Below, piece after piece: positions 31,082 to 40,600 of a stretch of 64,000 nucleotides of DNA. The translations under genes were made by a program, and so were the position numbers. The stretch comes from an uncultured Bacteroidales bacterium (lineage in GTDB: Bacteria; Bacteroidota; Bacteroidia; Bacteroidales; Muribaculaceae): contig UQVH01000014.1 of assembly GCA_900544535.1 (NCBI GenBank), positions 14,689 to 78,688 of the forward strand. Reading direction: 5' to 3'. A model generated the notes under the pieces. That model searched no databases and was not told the origin of the DNA. It saw nothing but the letters and a program-made list of their open reading frames with translations. The stretch's first letter is position 1; each line of letters opens with the position of its first letter.

Positions 31082-31113
31082 CAAAGTTACGCTTTTTCAA
31101 CGAATTACACAAA
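31082..31113 (-). promoter_or_regulatory. Bacteroidetes promoter for the GH95 gene
   Basis: On the minus strand TTTG (complement of 31110-31113) is followed after exactly 20 bases by TAACTTTG (complement of 31082-31089), a perfect match to the phylum consensus, 31 bases before the GH95 start. Confidence 0.8.
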
Positions 31114-31182
31114 CGTGTGGTTAAATTTAAACCGGACTTATACACAGGCTATAAATGCCAATAACAGGCCTGCTGTTTTCCG

Positions 31183-32442
31183 TCAGCCCTGTTTTTTCGC
31201 AATGTCGGTCTCTTCCCAGATATAGAGGCGGTCGGAGGGACGGATTTTGCGCGGCACTTTGATCGAGAAGCTGTCGCCTTTCTTAACCATCGGTACGGGA
31301 TCGTATTCGAGGCGCAATTCCTCGACAGTCATGATGATGGCACCCGTGTCAGTGCCGGTGATTACGATCTCATCGCCGACATGCAGCTCTCCGGCTTCCA
31401 TAAGGAACTCCCCTACTCCGAGTTTCGGGAAGTGGCGCACACCTTTGGCCACATAACGCTTGACGCGTGTGGCTGACGATCCGTATTTCGAAGACCATTC
31501 GCCGAGGCGCTGACCGAGGTAGTAGCCGTTCCAGAAACCTCGGTTGAAAATTTTGGACAGTTCCTCGTCCCAGCGGGCAATACGGTCTTCGGTAAACTCC
31601 CCGCGGCAGATAGCGTCAATCGCCTCCGAATAGGACTGTACGGCGATTTTCACATATTCCGGTCCGCGCGCACGGCCTTCGATCTTGAAGACACGCACTC
31701 CGGCATCGATCATTTTATTGAGGAAATGAATGGTCTTCAGATCCTTAGGCGACATGATATATTTGTTCTCCACGGCCAGTTCGTCGCCGGTCTCACGGTC
31801 GGTGACGGTGTAGCCACGGCGACAGATCTGTGTGCAGGCGCCGCGGTTGGCGCTGGAATTCATCTCATGCAGACTTAGATAGCACTTACCGGAAACAGCC
31901 ATGCAGAGAGCGCCGTGACAGAACATCTCGATACGCACCCGCTGTCCGTGAGGGCCGCGGATGTCCTCGCGTTCGATGGCGTCGTAGATGGCTCTGACCT
32001 GATCAAGATTGAGCTCGCGAGCGAGCACGACCACGTCGGCATACTGCGCAAAGAAGCGCACAGCCTCGATATTGGTGACATTAAGCTGAGTTGAGATATG
32101 GACTTCGACACCGATGCTGCGGGCATAGCTGATGGCTGCAATGTCGCTCGCGATAATGGCCGAGATACCGCTGTCGCGAACGGCCTCGATGACCGAACGC
32201 ATTTTGTCAAGTTCGTTGTCGTATATGATGGTGTTGACTGTCAGATAGGTTTTCACCCCGGCCTGATCGCAGATCGACGCGATGTTGCGCAGATCATCAA
32301 GAGTGAAATTGACCGAGGAGCGCGAACGCATGTTCAGCCCCTCGACGCCGAAATATATGGCGTCGGCTCCCGCCTCGATAGCAGCATGGAGCGACTCGTA
32401 GCTCCCCACAGGAGCCATTATTTCAAAATCTTTTCTATTCAT
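31183..32442 (-). CDS. U32-family protein (peptidase U32 / RNA hydroxylation type)
   Basis: 419 residues. The N-terminus 'EIMAPVGSYESLHAAIEAGADAIYFG' and 'EMFCHGALCMAVSGKCYLS' are U32 hallmarks; Cys residues of FCHGALC, KCYLS and GACTQIC probably hold an iron-sulfur cluster. Best-studied relatives hydroxylate tRNA or 23S rRNA (TrhP, RlhA) or act in ubiquinone synthesis, although the family was first named as collagenase-like peptidases. Which RNA it modifies is not decidable here. Cytoplasmic; transcribed alone from a strong promoter (32460-32491). Confidence 0.9.
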   Translation of the reverse strand: MNRKDFEIMAPVGSYESLHAAIEAGADAIYFGVEGLNMRSRSSVNFTLDDLRNIASICDQAGVKTYLTVNTIIYDNELDKMRSVIEAVRDSGISAIIASDIAAISYARSIGVEVHISTQLNVTNIEAVRFFAQYADVVVLARELNLDQVRAIYDAIEREDIRGPHGQRVRIEMFCHGALCMAVSGKCYLSLHEMNSSANRGACTQICRRGYTVTDRETGDELAVENKYIMSPKDLKTIHFLNKMIDAGVRVFKIEGRARGPEYVKIAVQSYSEAIDAICRGEFTEDRIARWDEELSKIFNRGFWNGYYLGQRLGEWSSKYGSSATRVKRYVAKGVRHFPKLGVGEFLMEAGELHVGDEIVITGTDTGAIIMTVEELRLEYDPVPMVKKGDSFSIKVPRKIRPSDRLYIWEETDIAKKQG

Positions 32443-32459
32443 GACTTCAAAAGTTACTG

Positions 32460-32491
32460 CAAAGTTAAGACTTTAAGCGCTTATCTCCAAA
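32460..32491 (-). promoter_or_regulatory. Bacteroidetes promoter for the U32 gene
   Basis: On the minus strand TTTG (complement of 32488-32491), 20 bases, then TAACTTTG (complement of 32460-32467). It is 18 bases before the U32 start. Confidence 0.8.
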
Positions 32492-32528
32492 GGTCGCAAA
32501 TCATAGCAGTTCATACATTTATTTTTCG

Positions 32529-32536
32529 TAAATTTG
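32529..32536 (+). promoter_or_regulatory. -7 element (TAAATTTG) for the YdcF/SanA-like gene
   Basis: TAAATTTG matches TAnnTTTG, 38 bases before the start at 32574. No clear TTTG lies 20 bases upstream, so it may be weaker than the divergent U32 promoter 40 bases away. Confidence 0.5.
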
Positions 32537-32573
32537 CAACAATATAAAGTATTGGTTGACAATCCATCTGACA

Positions 32574-33266
32574 ATGAAACTATTCCGTTCCAAATCAAGC
32601 GGGCAGAAGCGCAAGGTGCTCAAGAGAGTGCTTTGGGGACTCTGCGGCTTCGGCGCCGTGTGTGTCGCGTTTACGGTCTACGCAAATGTGGCGGTGGAGA
32701 AAGCCACAGCTGGAAGAATATATGACAGCCCCGACGACATACCCCATTCAAAAGTAGCCCTGTTGCTCGGCACAAGCCCCATGACCCGAAGCGGAGGCAC
32801 AAACACATACTTTACCAACCGCATCGCCACGGCTGCGGAGCTTTACCACGCCGGGAAGACAGACTTTATTCTCGCCAGCGGCGACAATCATATAAAGGAT
32901 TATGACGAGCCGACGGCCATGCGCGACGCGCTTATAGCCGAGGGTGTGCCCGAAGAGCGGATTATCCTCGATTTCGCGGGATTCCGGACTCTCGATTCGG
33001 TTGTAAGAGCCAAAGAAGTGTTCGGCTGCGATTCTCTGACCATCATCTCGCAGGCCGACCACAACGCGCGGGCACTATACCTCGCCAAGGCCAACGGCAT
33101 AGACGCCGTGGCCCTTACAGCCCCCGTCAATGCTCCACAGCGTCTGCGCATCAGACTTGCTATACGCGAATGGCTGGCCCGCGACAAGATGATGCTCGAT
33201 ATCCTCTTCGGCAAACAGCCTCATTTCTTGGGCGAGCGGATCGAGATTCCGGATGTCGTCAGATAG
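32574..33266 (+). CDS. SanA/YdcF-like DUF218 membrane protein
   Basis: 230 residues from the ATG at 32574 (an ATG at 32556 would add six residues). One N-terminal membrane segment (about 20-42) anchors a periplasmic DUF218 domain: 'VALLLGTSPMTRSGGTNTYFTNRI', 'ILASGDN', 'GVPEERIILDFAGFRTLDSVVRAKEVF' and 'ISQADHNARALYLA'. SanA and ElyC relatives act in envelope barrier function, vancomycin sensitivity and peptidoglycan or polysaccharide lipid-carrier supply. Its stop overlaps the convergent aminotransferase stop by 8 bases. Confidence 0.87.
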   Translation: MKLFRSKSSGQKRKVLKRVLWGLCGFGAVCVAFTVYANVAVEKATAGRIYDSPDDIPHSKVALLLGTSPMTRSGGTNTYFTNRIATAAELYHAGKTDFILASGDNHIKDYDEPTAMRDALIAEGVPEERIILDFAGFRTLDSVVRAKEVFGCDSLTIISQADHNARALYLAKANGIDAVALTAPVNAPQRLRIRLAIREWLARDKMMLDILFGKQPHFLGERIEIPDVVR

Positions 33267-34458
33267 TGCGCCCTGGATAGGCTTTAAGAGCGGCGGCGAG
33301 TATCTTCATCGCGCGGGCAAGATCCTCCTTGTTGAGCACGTAGGCCATGCGGACTTCGTCGTGCCCCATACCGGGAGTGGTGTAGAATCCTGATGCGGGA
33401 GCCATGAAGATGGTCTCGCCGTCAAGGTTGAAGTCACGCAGACACCACTGGCAGAACTCGTCGGCATTATCGACAGGAAGTTTGACCACGGTGTAGAACG
33501 CGCCCATCGGTATCGGCGTATAGCAGCCGGGGATCTTGTTGATCTCGTCGATTAGGAATTTGCGGCGCTCGACATATTCGTTGTAGGTCGCCAGCATATA
33601 ATCCGGCGATGTGTCGATCGAAGCCTCCGCCACGATCTGGCCCAACAGAGGGGGACTCAGACGGGCCTGACAGAACTTCATCACATTGGTCTTGAGCTGG
33701 GGATGCTTGGTGATGAGGGCACCGACACGTATACCGCATTCGTTGTAGCGCTTCGATACGGAGTCGACAAGCACCACCTGCTCCTCGATGCCGGGAAGAT
33801 GGAAAGCCGAGATGTAGGGTGCACCCGTGTAGCAGAACTCGCGGTAAACCTCGTCGGAGAAGAGGAAGAGATCATATTTCTTGACCAGATCGCGGATCTG
33901 AAGCATCTCTTTCATAGTGTAGAGATAGCCGGTCGGGTTGTTGGGATTGCAGATCAGAATGCCTTTTGTGCGCGGAGTGATCAGCTCCTCGAACTTCTCG
34001 ACAGCCGGAAGCGCGAAGCCCTGGTCAATGTTGGAAGGTACGGTGACGATCTTGGCGCCCGCAGAGATCGCGAAAGCCATATAGTTGGCATAGGCCGGTT
34101 CGGGAACAATGATCTCGTCGCCCGGATCGAGGCAGGCCATGAAAGCGAAAAGCACGGCTTCGGAACCGCCGGTGGTCACGATGATGTCGTCGACATCGAC
34201 GTCGATATTGAAACGGTGGTAATACTCGCGGAGCTTTTCGCGCAGCGACATAAGTCCTGCAGAGGGGCTGTATTCGAGCACCTTACGATCAATCTTCTTA
34301 AGAGCTTCGAGACCTTCGGGAGGAGTGGGGACGTCGGGCTGGCCGATGTTGAGATGGTAGACCCTGATGCCGCGGGCCTTGGCTTCGTTAGCAAGCGGGG
34401 CAAGACGGCGAATCGGGGAGGCGGGCATCAGAGTGCCGCGTTCAGAGACTTGGGGCAT
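33259..34458 (-). CDS. PLP-dependent class I/II aminotransferase
   Basis: 399 residues. PLP-family features: 'YSPSAGLMSLREKL', the ring-stacking region 'TTGGSEAVLFAF', 'CNPNNPTG' (about 170-177), 'SDEVYREF' and the catalytic Lys in DSVSKRYNECGIRVG (about 240). It belongs to the aspartate aminotransferase-like fold I group common in Bacteroidetes; the amino-acid substrate is not readable. The gene starts 4 bases after the GlmU-like gene, so the pair is an operon; a link between them is not obvious. Confidence 0.92.
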   Translation of the reverse strand: MPQVSERGTLMPASPIRRLAPLANEAKARGIRVYHLNIGQPDVPTPPEGLEALKKIDRKVLEYSPSAGLMSLREKLREYYHRFNIDVDVDDIIVTTGGSEAVLFAFMACLDPGDEIIVPEPAYANYMAFAISAGAKIVTVPSNIDQGFALPAVEKFEELITPRTKGILICNPNNPTGYLYTMKEMLQIRDLVKKYDLFLFSDEVYREFCYTGAPYISAFHLPGIEEQVVLVDSVSKRYNECGIRVGALITKHPQLKTNVMKFCQARLSPPLLGQIVAEASIDTSPDYMLATYNEYVERRKFLIDEINKIPGCYTPIPMGAFYTVVKLPVDNADEFCQWCLRDFNLDGETIFMAPASGFYTTPGMGHDEVRMAYVLNKEDLARAMKILAAALKAYPGRTI

Positions 34459-34462
34459 AGGC

Positions 34463-35617
34463 TCAGAGAGAGGTTTCGTTGATGGTTATGAAAATTTCCT
34501 TGTCAATCGGTGTCAGCTCCTTGTGACGGCGCGCCATCATGCGCGAGGCGGTGTCGAAGAAGCGGTCCATGATGACAGGCTTCATGCCGAGGGTCGAGCC
34601 TTCGGTGAAAGAAGGAATGAATGTGCGCGGGAATCCGGCTCCGTAGAAGTTGACGCCGACTCCGACCACTGTCGCGGTATTGAACATGGTGTTGATACCG
34701 GCTTTGGAATGGTCACCCATGATCAGGCCGCAGAACTGGAGATCGGTCTTGACGAAGCGTTCTTCCGACATGTTCCACACCCTGACGGGAGCATAGGTGT
34801 TTTTGAGGTTCGATGCGGTGCACCCGGCTCCGAGATTACACCACTCGCCGATCACGGCATTGCCGAGGAAGCCGTCGTGGGCCTTGTTGGAGTAGCCTGT
34901 CATGATCACGTTGTTGAGTTCGCCGCCCACCTTGCAGTAAGGGCCGAGTGTCGTTGCTCCGTAAATCTTGCCGCCCATGTTGACGACAGCATGTTCACAG
35001 AGAGCTATCGGGCCGCGCAGACAGGCACCCTCCATGATTTCGGCGTCGCGGCCCACATAGACCGGACCTTTCGTCACGTTGATGATGGCGCCTTCGACCG
35101 TCGCACCCTTTTCGATAAAGAGCTGCGAGTGATCTCCGATCAGACGGCAGGTATCGCTCAGCGGTTGCGACTCGCGGCCGGCAGTCAGCGCGGCAAAGTC
35201 ACGGCGCAGAGCCTCGTCGTTGAGCATAAAGAGATCCCACACCTGATTGACAGCAAGCGGAGCGCCTTTGTAAGCCTTTGACGACACAGGCTCTCCGTTG
35301 CCGCGTCGGGCTATGATTTCTCCGCCGAGAGTCAGAGCCTCGCCGAGTTCCAGAGAGAGAATGGCCTCGACAAGCTGCTCATCGGGGTGAAGATTGCCGG
35401 CGATGAAGAGATTGTCACCGTCGGCAGCCTCAACCATCGGATATTTCATTGACAGATAGTCCTGTGTGCTGTAAGAATAGGCGCCGGGGATAGCTTTCTG
35501 CCATTTCTCGGCAATTGTGGTGATGCCATGACGCAGGAGTGCCACCGGCCGGGTCAGTGTCAGCGGAAGCAGATTGGCCCGCGCTTCGACGGGATCGAAA
35601 AGAATTATATTTTTCAT
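34463..35617 (-). CDS. GlmU-family sugar nucleotidyltransferase-like protein
   Basis: 384 residues. The N-terminal half is a shortened nucleotidyltransferase-like fold ('LPLTLTRPVALLRHGITTI') lacking the canonical GxGxR loop, and the C-terminal half is a left-handed beta-helix of hexapeptide repeats (about 165-330, 'VEGAIINVTKGPVYVGRDAEIMEG'). This matches the Bacteroidetes GlmU-like family annotated as putative sugar nucleotidyltransferases. It may transfer nucleotidyl or acetyl groups in cell-wall or surface sugar synthesis, but activity is unproven. It is first in an operon with the aminotransferase. Confidence 0.85.
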   Translation of the reverse strand: MKNIILFDPVEARANLLPLTLTRPVALLRHGITTIAEKWQKAIPGAYSYSTQDYLSMKYPMVEAADGDNLFIAGNLHPDEQLVEAILSLELGEALTLGGEIIARRGNGEPVSSKAYKGAPLAVNQVWDLFMLNDEALRRDFAALTAGRESQPLSDTCRLIGDHSQLFIEKGATVEGAIINVTKGPVYVGRDAEIMEGACLRGPIALCEHAVVNMGGKIYGATTLGPYCKVGGELNNVIMTGYSNKAHDGFLGNAVIGEWCNLGAGCTASNLKNTYAPVRVWNMSEERFVKTDLQFCGLIMGDHSKAGINTMFNTATVVGVGVNFYGAGFPRTFIPSFTEGSTLGMKPVIMDRFFDTASRMMARRHKELTPIDKEIFITINETSL

Positions 35618-35784
35618 ATCGAATTTTGACGTCTTTGATAGATTAGATTCTGCAAAAATACGAATTTATTGCGAAAAGACACTATAATCGGCCGCTTTCG
35701 GAAGCGAAAATAGAGCTGAGACAGAGTTGAAAGAATAAAAACGACGAGTGCAATTAGTTAAAAATCATTAACAAAACATATTTA

Positions 35785-35817
35785 ATTGTTTCCGATGCGA
35801 AAAACTTCATAACTTTG
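35785..35817 (+). promoter_or_regulatory. Promoter upstream of the candidate non-coding RNA
   Basis: TAACTTTG at 35810-35817 is an exact TAnnTTTG match; ATTG at 35785-35788 lies 21 bases upstream in the -33 position. Transcription would start about 35823. A weaker second -7 element, TAAATTTA, is at 35877-35884 and would start transcription close to the first base of the closing helix. Confidence 0.7.
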
Positions 35818-35822
35818 CATTT

Positions 35823-36110
35823 GAAAAGAACACCAAATCGGTTGCAATCCTTGGGCTGATAAAAAATTTTACGCATTAAATTTACTTTTATAAGGACTAA
35901 GGAAAAAGGCAACTGCACCGTGCCGCCTCGTCGCGACGACGCAACGGAAGGTGAACAACTTGGTGTAAGTGTAAGTATGATATAATCTCTACATTTGGAA
36001 AGGGACAGACATTCCCTTCACACTGAAAGGAATCTGTTTCGATTCAATGACGCCTTTTGGCTTTAGTCCTGTTGCTCCTTGCTTGAAAGGGGCAGCGGAC
36101 AATTTTTTTT
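35823..36110 (+). ncRNA. Candidate structured non-coding RNA (6S-like size and fold)
   Basis: This stretch has no convincing reading frame but carries promoter, helices and terminator on one strand. GGACTAA (35894-35900) pairs with TTAGTCC (36063-36069), extended by an A-T pair, and AAAAGGC (35904-35910) with GCCTTTT (36052-36058), a two-part helix of 15 pairs closing 141 bases. Inside is a hairpin of ACAGA/TCTGT (36005-36009, 36033-36037) and TTCC/GGAA, and a 12-base palindrome TCGTCGCGACGA (35928-35939). A terminator abuts the closing helix. If transcription starts near 35890 the RNA is about 220 bases, the size of 6S RNA; from 35823 it is about 285. Neighbouring genes point away or converge, so it is not a leader. 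Identity as 6S or the Rfam Bacteroidales-1 motif is a guess. Confidence 0.65.
36071..36110 (+). terminator. Intrinsic terminator of the non-coding RNA
   Basis: GTTGCTCCTT (36071-36080) pairs with AAGGGGCAGC (36087-36096), ten pairs with two G-U, loop of six, followed by GGACAA and eight T (36103-36110). It is one of the clearest terminators in the window. Confidence 0.85.
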
Positions 36111-36152
36111 ATCGGGATATGAAAACTTTCATCTCCATATCCACAGCTGCCC

Positions 36153-37427
36153 TTACACCTGCTCCAAAAGATAGTCATAAACCGGTCTGACAGAGATCCG
36201 ATAACCGTCTTGAGTTATCTCTCCATCATTATGGTCTGTAAGCAACAAAAGATTGTTACAGTCGGTTTTCTTAGCAGCCAACAGGAGTCCGGCTATTTCA
36301 CGCTTCTTGGTCTTGTCAGAAGAAACATCATAGGATACCTGCACGGCAAGCACAGTCTTACGTCCATCGCACACAACGAAATCACATTCTCCCGATCTGT
36401 CGCTGTAATAATAAATATCGTATCCACTACTCTTATACCTGCGCAACAGTTCAAGATAGACAATCGTTTCCATACGCCAGCCGAAACTCTCACCTGCAAA
36501 CGCATCCGGCCTCTTGTTCATCAGGGCAACGTCGATCGGATAGACTTTCTCGCCGGTCATTCTTAGCTTGCTTTTCGGCGAATATTTATGCAGCCCAACC
36601 AACAGATAAGCTTGGGTCAGGTAACTCAGATAATTTTTAACCGTATGGGGAGACTTGAGACCAAACGTTTCCTGCAAAGCCTTGTCAGCGGCAAAAGCCG
36701 GAGCTATATTCAGCAAATGGTGAGCCATTTGTTCGAAAGCCGACGTATGGACAACCTTGAAACGTTGCTCTATGTCGCGTTTCAGAATATTGTTGACTAA
36801 CCCGTCAATATAATCTCTGTCATCATGTATAAACTGAAGTTCCGGAAATCCACCCTGCCGCATGTAATCGTCAAATGCAGAGCGACGGGCGGCTATGGCT
36901 TTAGTCGTCCTTGACTCAGTGTCTACATTTTTCACATCGCAATATTCTGCAAAAGAAAAAGGGTAGAGAGGGATTGAATGATGACGTCCAGTCAGATGCG
37001 TGGCAAGCTCACCGCTGAGCAGTTTTGCATTTGAGCCGGTTATGATGACATGAATCTGCCTGCGCAGGAGTCGGTTGACAAACAGATACCACTCCGGTAT
37101 ATTTTGTATCTCATCGATAAACAGGTAGTTGAAATCTCCGTTTATCTTGTAAAGGACCTCTAATACATCGTTAAGGTCATCCGCCGTCAGATGTATCAAT
37201 CGTTCATCATCGAAATTGACATAAGCAAACTTAACGCCCTTACGAGTCAGTGCATTGTAACACAGTGTCGATTTCCCGCTACGCCTGACGCCTATGACAA
37301 CCTGCGCCTGAGGACTGCTCAAATCTATTCTGTCTTCCTCTTTACGCTGACAAAAATGCAGAGTCTGTTTAAGCGCGAGTTCCTCTGCCTGGTCGGCCAA
37401 TATCGTTTCAAGTATCCGTTTATCCAT
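36153..37427 (-). CDS. AAA ATPase with C-terminal DUF4143 domain
   Basis: 424 residues from the ATG at 37427; in-frame ATGs at 37436 and 37472 are possible. Walker A GVRRSGKST (46-53), Walker B 'YLFIDEIQNI' (about 100), and sensor 'VIITGSNAKLLSGELA' define the AAA_14 fold; residues about 200-424 are the DUF4143 domain ending in a nuclease-like core 'SGECDFVV...VLAVQVSY', similar to a degenerate Mrr/Holliday-junction nuclease fold. This family is patchily distributed in Bacteroidales and moves between strains; function is unknown. The gene is more AT-rich than its neighbours and is preceded by four phased repeats (37474-37590), so acquired DNA is likely (inference). Confidence 0.88.
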   Translation of the reverse strand: MDKRILETILADQAEELALKQTLHFCQRKEEDRIDLSSPQAQVVIGVRRSGKSTLCYNALTRKGVKFAYVNFDDERLIHLTADDLNDVLEVLYKINGDFNYLFIDEIQNIPEWYLFVNRLLRRQIHVIITGSNAKLLSGELATHLTGRHHSIPLYPFSFAEYCDVKNVDTESRTTKAIAARRSAFDDYMRQGGFPELQFIHDDRDYIDGLVNNILKRDIEQRFKVVHTSAFEQMAHHLLNIAPAFAADKALQETFGLKSPHTVKNYLSYLTQAYLLVGLHKYSPKSKLRMTGEKVYPIDVALMNKRPDAFAGESFGWRMETIVYLELLRRYKSSGYDIYYYSDRSGECDFVVCDGRKTVLAVQVSYDVSSDKTKKREIAGLLLAAKKTDCNNLLLLTDHNDGEITQDGYRISVRPVYDYLLEQV

Positions 37428-37473
37428 AACATTCATTTTATCAGCCACAAAGATAATAAACAATTTCGTCAAA

Positions 37474-37590
37474 ACGCACTATTTTACATAAAATCACATT
37501 TCAGAATGCACTATTTTACATAAAACCGACCTCTCAAAACGCCTTATTTTACATAAAATCGGGGTCGCAGAATGCACTATTTTACATCTT
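37474..37590. repeat. Four 32-33-bp-spaced repeats upstream of the ATPase gene
   Basis: The core (T/C)ATTTTACATAAAA recurs with ATTTTACAT starting at 37481, 37513, 37546 and 37579, spacings 32, 33 and 33. Each is preceded by AAACGC(A/C) or GAATGCACT; the fourth lacks the trailing AAA. The core contains the dyad TTTTA-nn-TAAAA. Spacers of about 8-10 bases differ. The array lies directly upstream of the minus-strand ATPase start. Confidence 0.85.
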
Positions 37591-37686
37591 TCGGTCGTTT
37601 GCGGCAACGTGCCGGGCATGAAAGGGAGTCATCAGGGGCGGGAGTAGAGCAATATTCCGCGCGCGGGCGCGTTATAGTATAGTACA

Positions 37687-40600
37687 ATGAGGTTTTCCGT
37701 AACATCGGCGTGGAAGATGCGGGGTCCGGCAAGGGCGCTGCTTCTATTGGCGGTCGTGGCGCTTGTCGCGGTCTTTTCGGCATGTTCGCCAAAGAAAAAC
37801 ACCGCCGCCACGCGCAACTACCAGGCCTTCATCACCCGCTACAACGTCTACTTCAACGGCGACGAGCATTTCAAGGAAACCCTCAAGGAGATGGAGCGGG
37901 CCTACGAGGACGACTATTCCGCACAGGTGCTCATGCACCCGGTCGAAGCCTATTCCAACCCCAAGGCCCCGCAGCCGTCCGGCTCATTCACCCGCTCGAT
38001 CGAAAAGGCTCAGAAAGCCATCCAGCTCCACAGCATCAAGAAACGTCCCCGCCGCAAACCGGGCCACAGCAACGACCCGGAATACAAGAAATGGCTCAAA
38101 CGTGACGAGTACAACCCCTTCCTCCACAACGCCTGGATGATGATGGGGCGCAGCCAGTATTTCAACGGCGACTTCTTAGGCGCCGCATCGACGTTCTACT
38201 ACATCGCCAAGCATTTCAGCTGGCTTCCGCAGACCGTCACCGAAGCCAAACTGTGGCAGGCACGGAGCTACTGCGCGCTTGACTGGCTTTTCGAAGCCGA
38301 AACCATACTGGTCCGCATCAAGCAGGACCAGCTGACATCGCGCCGTCTGAAAGAGCTTTACAGTTTCACCTACGCCGACTTCTACGTGCGCTCCCGTGAC
38401 AATGCCAAAGCCATCCCGATGCTGCGCGAGGCCATCGGCTATGCGAGCGGTCCGCAGAAAACACGCCTGAATTTCCTTTTGGGACAGCTTTACAGCGCCG
38501 AGGGTTACGCCACAGCGGCCTACGAGGCATACAAGAAAGCCGGAAAATCGTCCGGCGCCTCATACCGCACCAAATTCAACGCCCGAATTAAGCAGAGCGA
38601 GGTGTTTCAGGGAGCCGACATCACCCCTGAGGTCAAGGCCCTGCGGCGCATGACCCGCTACGACCGCAACAAAGAGTATCTCGATCAGATCTACTACGCC
38701 ATCGGCAACCTCTACCTCTCACGCCGCGACACGGCCAACGCGATCGCCAACTATGTGCTCGCAGCCGAAAAGTCGACCCGCAACGGCATCGAGAAAGCCA
38801 TCTCGCAGGTGACTCTCGGCGGACTCTATTTCGACCGCCACCGCTATGACCTGGCGCAGCCCTGCTATGCCGAGGCCGTGCCGCAGCTACCCGACAACTA
38901 CCCCGACATCGCCCGCATCAAACGCCGCTCGGATGTGTTGGACGAATTGGCTGTCTATTCGCAGAACGTCACCCTCAACGACTCCCTGCTGCGCCTCGCC
39001 GCCATGCCCGAAGAGCAGCAGCTGGCCGTGATCGACAAAATCATCTCCGATCTCAAGAAAAAGGAGAAAGAGGAGGCCGAGGCAGCCAAACGCGAGGAAT
39101 ACCTGGCGCAACAGGAGGCTTTGGGTTCGAATCTCAACAACAACTCCGCCAACGCTCCGACCACCTTCACACTCAACACAGACAAGTCGTGGTATTTCTA
39201 CAACACCGCCACCCGCAACGCCGGACGCACCGACTTCCAGCGCCGCTGGGGATCGCGCAAACTCGAAAACGACTGGCGCCGCCGCAACAAATCATCATTC
39301 AGCATGGATGACTTCTCCGGCTCCGGAGAGGACGAAGAAAACGAATCGTCCGACGGCACCGAGGGCGACAGCGGCGAGACCGGAGGTGAGGAAAGCGCAG
39401 ACAAGGAGCAGGCTGCCAAAGCCTCCGATCCGCATTATCGCGAATATTATCTGAAACAGATTCCAAAAACCGATGTAGAAAAGACGACTGCGGGTGAGGT
39501 GATTCAGGAAGGGCTCTATAACTCCGGCCTCATTCTCAAAGACAAACTCGAAGACTTCGATGCCGCCACTGGTGAATGGAACCGCCTGATGAGCCGCTAT
39601 CCCGACAACGTCTACCGCCTCGATGTCTACTACAACCAGTATCTCATGAACGTGCGCCGCGACCATCCGGAGGAAGCCGAACGCTACCGTCAGCTGATAC
39701 TCCGCGAGTTCCCCGACTCGAAATACGCCAAGGCCATGGCCGATCCGAACTACATCGACAACCTGCGCTCGATGCTTGCCCGGCAGGAGGAACTTTACGG
39801 ACAGGCCTACGAGGACTATCTCGCCGACCGCAACGACCGCGTCCACGCTGCCTACGAGACTATGGCCCGCGACTATCCCCTCTCCCCTCTCGTGCCGAAA
39901 TTCATGTTCCTCCACGCTTTGGCCTACGTCACTGAAAACCGCCCCGAAGAATTTGGCTCGACACTCAAGGAACTCCTTGAACGCTACCCGGAAACCGACA
40001 TGACTCCGATGGCCTCGGCCTATCTCAAAGGTCTCGCCCAGGGTCGAAAACTCCACAGCGGCACCTCCAACATGCGTAGCCTGATCTGGGACATCCGCCT
40101 GACTAACGACTCCACGCTGATGGACGGCGAAGCGGCTGAAATCGACTTCACCCTCTCCCCCGATGAACCACACTATCTCGTGTTGCTCTTCTCGACGGCG
40201 CAGATCTCGCCCAACCAGCTGCTGTTTGACGTCGCCCGCCACAACTTCACAACCTATGTGGTCCGAGACTTCGATCTCGAAGTCATGAACTTCGGCCAGT
40301 TGGGCCTGCTCCTTGTCAAGGGATTTCAGAACGAAGCCGAACTCAACCACTACCGCTCGCTCCTCAATCAGGACCGCGGTGTCAGCATTCCGGAGGGAGT
40401 GCGTCCGGTTCAGATCAGCAAGAGCAACTTCGAAAAACTGCTTCAGGGAGGCGGTTCGTTCGACGACTACTTCCGCTTCATAGGCGAAGAAACCGTCCGC
40501 GAGACCCACGAATCAGTCCTCCCGCCTGATGAATACCCCTCCGCCTCGGAAATGTATGCCGAACCGGAATCCGAAGCCACTCCTCAGGCCGCACAGGAAT

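Noticed and set aside
35823..36110. tmRNA or RNase P RNA
   Set aside because: Lacks the tRNA-like ends with CCA of tmRNA and is too short and without the conserved core of RNase P RNA.
36210..36566. Open frames antisense to the ATPase gene
   Set aside because: No ribosome site, domain or start context; shadows of the ATPase gene.
37474..37590. CRISPR array
   Set aside because: Only four copies, repeat cores of about 14-24 bases with 8-10-base spacers and no cas genes; phased binding sites fit better.
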